Shown here: positions 1 through 5,680 of the stretch, in pieces
How the letters are laid out: the number at the start of each line of letters is the position of its first letter
How positions within the stretch are numbered: the first letter of the stretch is position 1
Assembly: GCA_028700875.1 (NCBI GenBank)
Contig: JAQVRW010000209.1
Location: 1-5,680 of the forward strand
Reading direction: 5' to 3'
DNA length: 5,680 nt
Source: Candidatus Zixiibacteriota bacterium
Lineage (GTDB): Bacteria; Zixibacteria; MSB-5A5; GN15; JAAZOE01
Made by a program: the position numbers and the translations under genes
Notes under the pieces: generated by a model
Databases searched by the model: none
Seen by the model: the letters and a program-made list of their open reading frames with translations, nothing else
Told to the model about the DNA's origin: nothing

Positions 1-845
1 GCAACAACTACTGCGCCTATTGCATCGTCCCGTACCTGCGCGGCCCGGAACGTCACCGTTCGCCGCAGGCGATTTGCCGCGATGTCGCTCATCTGGTCGC
101 CCGCGGAGTAGTCGAAATCACCCTGGTCGGTCAGAACGTCAATTCCTATCGCTGGGATGATCTCGATTTCGCCGGCCTGATCCGCCGGGTCGCCGCCGAG
201 ACCGGCGTTCAAAGAATCCGTTTCATCACCTCCCATCCCAAGGATCTCTCCGACAGCCTGGTGCGATTGTTCGCCGATGAGCCGAAATTGATGGGCCACG
301 TGCATCTGCCGTTGCAGAGCGGGTCCGATCGAATTCTCTCTCTCATGTCCCGATGCTACACGTTGGAGCATTACCGGCGGCGGGTGGAGCTTTTGCGGCA
401 GGCCCGGCCCGATATCGCCGTTACCACCGACCTGATCGTCGGTTTCCCGACAGAGACGGAGGAAGAGTATCTGGCGACGCTGGAGGCGGTGCGGACGGTC
501 GCCTTCGATGCGGCGTTCATGTTTCGGTATTCCGTACGGGAAGGGACCTGGGCCGCCAAAAATCTGGCCGATACCGTTCCCGAAGAAATAAAGCTTACCC
601 GGTTGACCCGACTGATCGCGTTGCAAAAAGAGACTTCCTACGCCGTCAACCAGCGCGAAGTCGGCCGGGTCAGGTCGGTCTTGATCGATGGCGTCAGCCG
701 GCGCGACAACGCCATTTGGAAGGGGAAAACGGAGGGAAATAAGACCATCCTGGTCCCGAGCGCGGCCAACCTCCTGGGACGGGTCGTCCCGATTCGCGTC
801 ATCCGCGCCGACAGTTGGACTTTGCATGGAGAACCGGCGGCATGA
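1..845 (+). CDS. miaB: MiaB, tRNA-2-methylthio-N6-dimethylallyladenosine synthase (5'-truncated by window edge)
   Basis: Radical-SAM methylthiotransferase that adds a methylthio group to N6-isopentenyl-adenosine 37 of tRNAs reading UNN codons; a cytoplasmic iron-sulfur enzyme. The reading frame begins at base 3, and 280 residues are present. The first visible residues, NNYCAYCIVPYLRG, hold the last two cysteines of the CxxxCxxC cluster motif; the two bases before them (gc) fit the end of the first Cys codon. The MiaB-typical LVGQNVNSY, TSHPKDLSD, HLPLQSGSDRIL and TTDLIVGFPTETEEEY follow. The last 65 or so residues form the TRAM RNA-binding domain, with DGVSRRDNAIWKGKT and a terminal LHGEP. 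The N-terminal UPF0004 domain, which carries the second cluster, lies outside the window. The usual YSPRPGT segment reads YSVREGT, a mild divergence. The related methylthiotransferases RimO and MtaB are less likely because of the GQNVNSY signature. The stop overlaps the next start by four bases, so the two genes are probably co-transcribed. Confidence 0.95.
   Translation, partial: NNYCAYCIVPYLRGPERHRSPQAICRDVAHLVARGVVEITLVGQNVNSYRWDDLDFAGLIRRVAAETGVQRIRFITSHPKDLSDSLVRLFADEPKLMGHVHLPLQSGSDRILSLMSRCYTLEHYRRRVELLRQARPDIAVTTDLIVGFPTETEEEYLATLEAVRTVAFDAAFMFRYSVREGTWAAKNLADTVPEEIKLTRLTRLIALQKETSYAVNQREVGRVRSVLIDGVSRRDNAIWKGKTEGNKTILVPSAANLLGRVVPIRVIRADSWTLHGEPAA
828..832 (+). promoter_or_regulatory. 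Ribosome binding site for the GAF/receiver gene
   Basis: GGAGA lies inside the 3' end of miaB, nine bases before the ATG at 842. It decides the start. The frame stays open upstream to a TTG at 815, but the ATG has this well-spaced site, forms an ATGA junction with the miaB stop, and places a hydrophobic membrane segment directly at the N-terminus. Confidence 0.6.
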
Positions 846-3811
846 GTCTGGAATTGGCAGGGGCCATACTCTGTTTCGTGATGACGGTCGTCGCGCTGCT
901 GTTCAGCCTGGCCAAGTCATCGCATGTGGAGCCGGACTGTTTTCCGAATCGGGCGCGGTATTTCGCTGGCCTCGGGTGCTGGGTTGCTGCCGCCGTACTG
1001 GCCGTGTTCATGAGCTTTCCCGGATATCCGCTCTGGTTCGTCCCGGGTATCTACCCGGTGATAAAAATCATCCTGTGGGCAGTAATTCTGACCGGGCTGT
1101 TCCTGGTCCTGACCACGGTGGTGGCGTTTCTGCTTCATTTGGGGTATCTTCGCCGCGAGACCGATGGCCGTCTCGACCGCGTTACTCTTCTGGAAGGCAT
1201 TCGTCAAATCACGTCGCAACCATATCCGTTGACCGAACTGTCCATGTTGGTCTTGCGGGAATTGGCCGGATTCATGGAGCTTCAGAAAGGGGCCATATTC
1301 CTGATCAATCCCTCGCAAAGGGAAATGTATCTGGCCGCGCAGATCGGTTTGGACAAGGCCGAATTGAGCCGTTTGGAGCGTTTCTCTCTGGGGCAGGATA
1401 TGATCTCCAAGGCGGCGGCCGAGCAGACCCCCATCATCTCCGGCGATCTGGCCGCTGCGGACGGCCCCAGCCGGAAATTGCTTCTGGGGGGGCAGCAGAA
1501 AACCATGTCCGTCGCGGCCGTGCCTTTGGTCGTTCGGGACCGGACGCTGGGGACGCTGCTGTTGTTCTGTGATAAGCCGTACCGGTTCGAAAAAGAGGAC
1601 CGGATGATTTTGGCGGCGGCGGCGGATGCCCTGGCAAACGTGATCGAAACCAGTCGGCTGGCTCGGGAAAATCAGAAACTGACGCAGACCATGGCGGGCC
1701 AAGCTGCCGCCACGGTCGGTTTTCGCGCCCTTATCGGCGTGACCGTCGCCGGTGATGGCCGGCGGGATGGGTTGGAAGCTCTGTGCCGCCTTATCGTCGA
1801 ACGCTATGGGATTCTCGGGTGCCGGATCGTCCGGCTGCTTTCCGGGGAGCTTGAGAACGAGGCTCGGTATTCGACCGTGGCCGTCGCCGACGACAGCAAT
1901 GAATCATATAGGGTGGCGGTTATCGACGCCATCAGACGAAAAAAGATGCTGGTGCTTAATCAGGAAGCCCGCGACCAGAGCGGCGGCATCTATATCGCGC
2001 GGTCGACACTCCTTTGCCCCTTGACGGTGGTGACGGCAGGCGATTTCGCCATGCTGATCGAGGCGCCCGGAAACGGGCTGGACCTGAGTGAATCGTTTCT
2101 GGCCGATGTCGAGGGAGTGGTTGGGCTGGCGGCCCTGAGTCTGAATTTGGCCGCGCTCAAGGAAACGGATGAACGAAATCAGTCGGCGGTGCGCTCGCTG
2201 CTTTCCATTCTCAGAATTCGGCCGGACCTGGTCGGGACCTCCACCTTCCGGCAATTCCTCGAGGAAGTGGCGCGGGTGGTACGGCCGCCGGCGGTGGTTT
2301 TGATGTTCGCCCGCGACGATGCCAAGGGGTATCGTCTCATCGATGGTTGCCATGTTCCCGGCAACAGCCTCCCGGAGGCCGTCTTCATGCCCGGCGAGGG
2401 GCCGGTTGGGAAGACGGCGACCACCGGCGAGGTTTTGGAAAGCCGGGGACGGGCGAAGGTGGAAGAGACCTGGTCCGATCTCGATGCCGCCAATCAAGAC
2501 TTCATCACCCGGTTGCTGGGCGAACAGGGGTTGCCCGAATATCAGGTCACCATTCCCATCCGGGTCATGGACGACGTCCTGGGCGTAGCGGCCCTGCTGG
2601 GGTATGATGCTTCCGCGCGCACGGCCAACCGAGAAATCGGGTTGGTTCGTCTGGCGGCGGAATTGTTGTCGATCCGGCTTTCGATGGCGCGGTTGGGGGA
2701 TCGTCGTTTCGAAGATATCGCGGGAAGCGACGTCCTGTCCGGAACCGCCCACCTGGTCAACCAGGCCAATAACGATCTGGCGGCGGTTCTGGGTCGGGCG
2801 GAGTTGCTGGCCCGTCAGCCGGATTTGACCGGAAACGTCCGGTACGCGACCGACGAGATCGTCCGGGCGGCCGAGTCAGCCGCGACCACCATCCGCCGTC
2901 TTCAGGAAGGACTCAAAACGGTCGCCGCGCCTCCGGCGCCGCCCGATAGTCACCCCATCGAAAAATTCGGTCTCTTCCTGGAACGGCATCGGGTCGCCGA
3001 TCACCTGTTTGTTTTCGGTGACAATCGCCCGGTCATGCTTCATCTGGAATTGGCGCCATCCGGCATGGTTCTCCCCGGCGGGGATGATCTGGTCCCAGTG
3101 CTGGAAAGTGTATTCGCGACCTTCATGGGATTCCTGGAAGAAGGAGACGAGGTCCTGGTGAAGAACGAACGGCGCGACGACTCGCTCTACCTGAGCATGG
3201 TTCGCGGCCCCCGCGACAAGCAACGGCTCTTCGACCCGGCCCGGATTGATTTCGGCGGCCCTGAAGTCATACCGACCGAATTGCTCGGTCCTGAGGGAAA
3301 AGGGATACTGGCCCGCAATCAGGGGGCCGTGTCCTTCGACCGGTTCGGGCGTCGGCCAACCTATCTGTCGTTTCGATTTGTCGGGCCCGGGGCTGCTATC
3401 GGCCGGGGAACTGAAAAGGGCGGGCGCGATGAATTGACCGGCCTGAGAATCCTGGCTATCGATGACCAACAGATGATTCTGGATCTTCTGGCCGGGATTT
3501 CCGCGTCGTTGGGTTTGAAGTTGACGGCCATCCAGGATCCGCTTCGGGCGTTGGAGTTGTTTAAACGGGAGCCGTTCGATCTGGTTATGGTCGATCTGGT
3601 CATGGTGGACAGTTCCGGATGGGATGTCGCCCGGCAGGTCAAGCTATTATCGCCCGATACCCCCGTGATCCTCATGACCGGCTGGGGATTGAACATTACT
3701 CCGGAGGAAGCCGCCCGGGGCGGGGTCGATATCACCCTGGCCAAACCGTTCAAGATCGAGCAGCTCACCGAGGTCATCCGTCAGGCGCGACAAAAACGCA
3801 TCCCCTCGTAA
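842..3811 (+). CDS. Membrane-anchored multi-GAF hybrid-kinase-like protein with C-terminal receiver domain; probable pseudokinase
   Basis: A 989-residue sensory protein with no recognised gene name. Three hydrophobic segments (about residues 5-23, 41-58 and 73-100) anchor it in the inner membrane. A GAF domain follows (about 118-275, with VPLVVRDRTLGTLLLF), then a weaker GAF-like domain (about 306-440) and a third (about 455-617). Residues 630-690 resemble a histidine-kinase dimerisation domain (NNDLAAVLGRAELL), but aligning on NNxLAAVLG puts Asn640 where the phospho-acceptor His belongs; His637 lies three residues earlier. Residues 706-848 look like a worn ATPase domain: the N-box Asn is Thr760, the G1 Asp is Val787, and the glycine-rich G2 region is shortened. 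The receiver (867-985) is complete: Asp874/Asp875, phospho-acceptor Asp918, Thr946 and Lys968-Pro969. There is no DNA-binding output. I infer a signal integrator phosphorylated in trans or acting by binding. The start is the ATG overlapping the miaB stop. Domain types are fairly sure; ligand and pathway are unknown. Confidence 0.9.
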   Translation: MSLELAGAILCFVMTVVALLFSLAKSSHVEPDCFPNRARYFAGLGCWVAAAVLAVFMSFPGYPLWFVPGIYPVIKIILWAVILTGLFLVLTTVVAFLLHLGYLRRETDGRLDRVTLLEGIRQITSQPYPLTELSMLVLRELAGFMELQKGAIFLINPSQREMYLAAQIGLDKAELSRLERFSLGQDMISKAAAEQTPIISGDLAAADGPSRKLLLGGQQKTMSVAAVPLVVRDRTLGTLLLFCDKPYRFEKEDRMILAAAADALANVIETSRLARENQKLTQTMAGQAAATVGFRALIGVTVAGDGRRDGLEALCRLIVERYGILGCRIVRLLSGELENEARYSTVAVADDSNESYRVAVIDAIRRKKMLVLNQEARDQSGGIYIARSTLLCPLTVVTAGDFAMLIEAPGNGLDLSESFLADVEGVVGLAALSLNLAALKETDERNQSAVRSLLSILRIRPDLVGTSTFRQFLEEVARVVRPPAVVLMFARDDAKGYRLIDGCHVPGNSLPEAVFMPGEGPVGKTATTGEVLESRGRAKVEETWSDLDAANQDFITRLLGEQGLPEYQVTIPIRVMDDVLGVAALLGYDASARTANREIGLVRLAAELLSIRLSMARLGDRRFEDIAGSDVLSGTAHLVNQANNDLAAVLGRAELLARQPDLTGNVRYATDEIVRAAESAATTIRRLQEGLKTVAAPPAPPDSHPIEKFGLFLERHRVADHLFVFGDNRPVMLHLELAPSGMVLPGGDDLVPVLESVFATFMGFLEEGDEVLVKNERRDDSLYLSMVRGPRDKQRLFDPARIDFGGPEVIPTELLGPEGKGILARNQGAVSFDRFGRRPTYLSFRFVGPGAAIGRGTEKGGRDELTGLRILAIDDQQMILDLLAGISASLGLKLTAIQDPLRALELFKREPFDLVMVDLVMVDSSGWDVARQVKLLSPDTPVILMTGWGLNITPEEAARGGVDITLAKPFKIEQLTEVIRQARQKRIPS

Positions 3812-3837
3812 GTCTTCTCCTAAAACCTTCCTCATTT

Positions 3838-3867
3838 TTGCCGATACCATAGTAGAACTGGTCAAAT
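3838..3867 (+). promoter_or_regulatory. Weak candidate sigma-70-type promoter before the HDOD gene
   Basis: TTGCCG at 3838-3843 and TCAAAT at 3862-3867 each match four of six consensus bases and are 18 bases apart, placing a start of transcription near 3874. The 85-bp gap here is the largest between genes in the window and has no clear hairpin-plus-T terminator, so read-through from the upstream gene is also possible. Matches this weak occur by chance. Confidence 0.2.
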
Positions 3868-3888
3868 CGCCGGGCCTGGAAGGCTTTT

Positions 3889-3894
3889 GGGGGA
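3889..3894 (+). promoter_or_regulatory. Poorly spaced purine-rich ribosome binding site of the HDOD gene
   Basis: GGGGGA ends only two bases before the ATG at 3897; the other candidate, GGAAGG at 3878-3883, is 13 bases away. Neither has ideal spacing, which suggests modest translation. The start itself is still firm: the frame has no ATG, GTG or TTG upstream before a TAG stop at 3852, and the next in-frame ATG would cut into the HDOD domain. Confidence 0.35.
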
Positions 3895-3896
3895 TC

Positions 3897-5222
3897 ATGA
3901 AAGAGCTAAAATACATCGAGAAAATCCGCCGCGAAGACTCGTTGCTATCGCTTCCTCAAAGTTTGTCGCAGATATTGAATATGGTTGGCCAGGAGGATTT
4001 CTCGGTCGACGACCTGACCAGGGTCATTTTGAAAGACCCCGGCCTGACCAGCAAAATCCTTAAATTGGTCAATTCCGCCTTCTACCATCGGCATACGCAC
4101 ATCGCGACGGTCAATCAGGCGGTCATGATGCTGGGGATTATCCAGGTCAAATGCCTGGCCTTGTCGGCGTCGGTATTCCGTCCGGACATCCTGGCCAATA
4201 AGTACAAAATTGACGTCAAAGACCTGTTTAGCCATTTCATATCGGTGGCGTTGGGCAGCCGGATGCTGGCCGAGGCGACCGAATTGGAATCGACCGAAGA
4301 GGCGTTTATCGCCGGCCTCCTGCACGATATCGGCGTGATCTATCTCGTCCACCATTTTCCGGCGGACTACCAGGAGGTGCTCAGCCGGTTGGACAAGTAT
4401 CCTCGGTTGATCGACGCCGAACGGGATATCCTGGGCACCGATCATGCCGCCCTGGGACGAATCCTGGCCGAAAAGTGGAATTTCCCGCAACCGTTGACCG
4501 AAGCAATCGCGTTGCATCACGAGATCCCCGATTCCGTTACCGACGTGCGCCTGGTTCACATCGTCCAGGTGTCGGAGTTGCTCAACAAGCCGATGATGGA
4601 TGACCGTTCGCGCGGCCTCGAACAACGGTTGATCTCGCTGGAGCTTTTGTCCAAGGCGCTGAACATAAGCCGCAAGAAGCTGGATGAGATTTCGTTCTCC
4701 CTGCTGACCGAGACGATCAGCACGGCCGAGTATATGGGGATCGATATCGGCGATCCCGTGGAGATTCTGGGTCGGGCGAACAAGGAATTATATACGTCCT
4801 TTATCACGATCGAAGACCTCTTCCGGGAGCGGCAGGAACTGACTCAGCGGATTCTTTCCGAGGAGCGGCGGGCGACCATGCTGGAAACGAAAAACGTCGC
4901 CATGGCCACTCTTTCCCACTACGTCAACAACGCCGCGATGGCCATCTCGGGACGGGCGCAACTGATCCGGATGCTCAAGGGCAAAGGGAATATCGTCGAC
5001 CCGGATAACCGGCTCGACACCGTCCTGCAGGTCGTGGACAAATCGATCAAGAAAATCATGGCCGTGCTTTCGGAGATGCGCGAACTGACCAACCTCGACG
5101 AACTCGAGAAATATTCCGAGTCGAAGGCCGTCAATATCGACGAACGGATCAGACAACGGATGGAGCAGATGTCGGATGACGTCGGTTTGGAAATGACGAA
5201 AGCCCCAACTCCCCGCAAATAA
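3897..5222 (+). CDS. HDOD-domain signalling protein with C-terminal coiled coil and orphan histidine-kinase-like dimerisation segment
   Basis: A 441-residue soluble protein. Residues about 10-215 are an HDOD domain, a relative of HD phosphohydrolases usually thought to act by protein binding in signalling. Typical pieces are LLSLPQSLSQIL, DPGLTSKILKLVNSAFY, NQAVMMLGI, AGLLHDIG (His143-Asp144), DHAALGRILAEKW and LHH (207-208). The HD pair and several other histidines survive, so residual metal binding cannot be excluded. Helical sequence continues to about 300, then a charged probable coiled coil (about 305-335). Residues 335-400 resemble a kinase dimerisation/phospho-acceptor helix pair: SHYVNNAAMAISGRAQL has His341 exactly three residues before NN, as in H-E-x-N-N kinases, but the acidic residue after His is Tyr. 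The protein stops about 40 residues later with no ATPase domain, and the 55 bp before aroC leave no room for a lost one. It probably works with the receiver protein upstream. No signal peptide or membrane segment is seen. Confidence 0.92.
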   Translation: MKELKYIEKIRREDSLLSLPQSLSQILNMVGQEDFSVDDLTRVILKDPGLTSKILKLVNSAFYHRHTHIATVNQAVMMLGIIQVKCLALSASVFRPDILANKYKIDVKDLFSHFISVALGSRMLAEATELESTEEAFIAGLLHDIGVIYLVHHFPADYQEVLSRLDKYPRLIDAERDILGTDHAALGRILAEKWNFPQPLTEAIALHHEIPDSVTDVRLVHIVQVSELLNKPMMDDRSRGLEQRLISLELLSKALNISRKKLDEISFSLLTETISTAEYMGIDIGDPVEILGRANKELYTSFITIEDLFRERQELTQRILSEERRATMLETKNVAMATLSHYVNNAAMAISGRAQLIRMLKGKGNIVDPDNRLDTVLQVVDKSIKKIMAVLSEMRELTNLDELEKYSESKAVNIDERIRQRMEQMSDDVGLEMTKAPTPRK

Positions 5223-5254
5223 TCATTGCCGCCGGACAACCGCAGCCGTATTTT

Positions 5255-5277
5255 GGAGGCGTCATTTGGGAGGACGC
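5255..5277 (+). promoter_or_regulatory. Double ribosome-binding region of aroC with a small inverted repeat
   Basis: Two Shine-Dalgarno-like runs precede aroC: GGAGG at 5255-5259 and GGGAGG at 5268-5273. The second is only four bases from the GTG at 5278; the first lies six bases before an in-frame TTG at 5266 that would add four residues (MGGR). GCGTC at 5259-5263 is the inverted complement of GACGC at 5273-5277, so a five-pair hairpin could form with most of the second site in its loop. Regulation through it is speculative. Confidence 0.35.
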
Positions 5278-5680
5278 GTGCTCCGATTCGTGACTGCAGG
5301 AGAGTCGCATGGCCGGGCCTTGATCGGCCTGGTGGAATCATATCCGGCCGGTTTCCCTCTGTCTCGTGACGCTATCGACCGGCAACTGGCCCGCCGCCAG
5401 CGCGGCTACGGCCGCGGCCCGCGCATGCGCCTGGAACATGATCGGGCGATCATCCTCACCGGGGTTCGGCACGGCCGGACTCTCGGCTCTCCCATCACCG
5501 TCATGATCGAAAACCGGGACTGGCGGGACGATATGACTATCGAATTGCCCTCCAAACGGACATCCCGGCAAATTTCGATTCCCCGGCCGGGGCACGCCGA
5601 TCTGGCCGGGGCGATCAAGTATGATACCCGTGATATCGGCGACGTTCTCGAACGGGCGTCCGCCCGCGAGACGGCCGTCC
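5278..5680 (+). CDS. aroC: Chorismate synthase AroC (3' end beyond window)
   Basis: Last enzyme of the shikimate pathway: it converts 5-enolpyruvylshikimate-3-phosphate to chorismate by anti-1,4-elimination of phosphate, using reduced FMN, in the cytoplasm. The first 134 residues are present, roughly a third of a typical AroC of about 360-400 residues. They contain the family hallmarks in order: TAGESHG at 6-12, RRQRGYGRGPRM at 39-50, GVRHGRTLGSPI at 62-73, ENRDW at 78-82, RPGHADLAGAIKY at 103-115 and ERASARETA at 125-133. The GTG start is chosen because LRFVTAGESHG begins where most family members begin; an in-frame TTG at 5266 is a less likely alternative. No disruption is visible. It sits 55 bp after the HDOD gene on the same strand with no terminator between, so it may be co-transcribed with the signalling genes. 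Confidence 0.96.
   Translation, partial: MLRFVTAGESHGRALIGLVESYPAGFPLSRDAIDRQLARRQRGYGRGPRMRLEHDRAIILTGVRHGRTLGSPITVMIENRDWRDDMTIELPSKRTSRQISIPRPGHADLAGAIKYDTRDIGDVLERASARETAV

Noticed and set aside
1486..1492. Run of seven G residues inside the first GAF domain, a possible slippage or phase-variation site
   Set aside because: The frame and GAF homology continue unchanged on both sides. Seven G in GC-rich DNA is not long enough alone to argue for programmed slippage.
688..1572. A + strand frame of 294 codons overlapping the miaB end and the sensor start
   Set aside because: It is a frame-shifted shadow of two well-supported genes; the translation is arginine- and glycine-rich and shows no domain.
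917..1702. Long antisense open frame (261 codons) opposite the sensor gene
   Set aside because: Its translation is rich in Q, R, H and G, with no recognisable motif. It lies wholly opposite a gene with clear membrane and GAF features, as expected for a shadow frame in GC-rich DNA.
1904..2752. Long antisense open frame (282 codons) opposite the second and third GAF domains
   Set aside because: Same shadow composition, no family resemblance and no intergenic space for its own promoter.
3578..3607. Tandem 15-bp near repeat (13 of 15 bases identical) encoding DLVMV-DLVMV around the receiver phospho-acceptor Asp918
   Set aside because: The distance from the first Asp to the following Gly matches ordinary receivers, so no duplication inserted residues. 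The resemblance comes from the normal hydrophobic strand repeating by chance, although the usual Pro four residues after the Asp is Val here.
3812..3896. Possible terminator between the sensor and HDOD genes
   Set aside because: There is a short T run (3835-3839) but no stable inverted repeat before it.

Overview
This is a compact, GC-rich bacterial stretch with every gene on the + strand: miaB (3' part), a large membrane sensor/response-regulator protein, an HDOD-domain protein, and aroC (5' part). Both end genes are cut by the window edges. No tRNA, rRNA, CRISPR array, insertion sequence or transfer scar is visible, and base and codon use looks even throughout. The sequence does not name the organism. 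Multi-GAF signalling proteins, an HDOD protein and AroC of the RPGHADLAGAIKY type would fit an uncultivated or environmental Gram-negative lineage (for example Deltaproteobacteria-like or FCB-group bacteria), but this is only a guess.

Layout: 1-845 encodes the radical-SAM core and TRAM domain of the tRNA methylthiotransferase MiaB. Its TGA stop overlaps the ATG of the next gene in an ATGA junction (842-845). 842-3811 encodes a 989-residue protein with three membrane segments, three GAF-like domains, a histidine-kinase-like dimerisation segment, a degenerate ATPase-like region and an intact C-terminal receiver domain. An 85-bp gap follows. 3897-5222 encodes a 441-residue HDOD protein that ends in a coiled coil and a second kinase-like dimerisation segment, with no ATPase domain. 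A 55-bp gap then leads to aroC (5278 to the window end), chorismate synthase.

The outer genes are housekeeping (tRNA modification, aromatic amino acid synthesis). The two inner genes are signalling proteins and are the interesting part. By motif reading, the large protein looks like a hybrid histidine kinase that has lost its phospho-acceptor histidine position and its ATP-binding boxes while keeping a complete receiver. The HDOD protein carries a kinase-type helix pair with a well-placed histidine but no catalytic domain. Together they may form a non-canonical signalling pair phosphorylated by a kinase encoded elsewhere, or acting through binding alone. This is inference.
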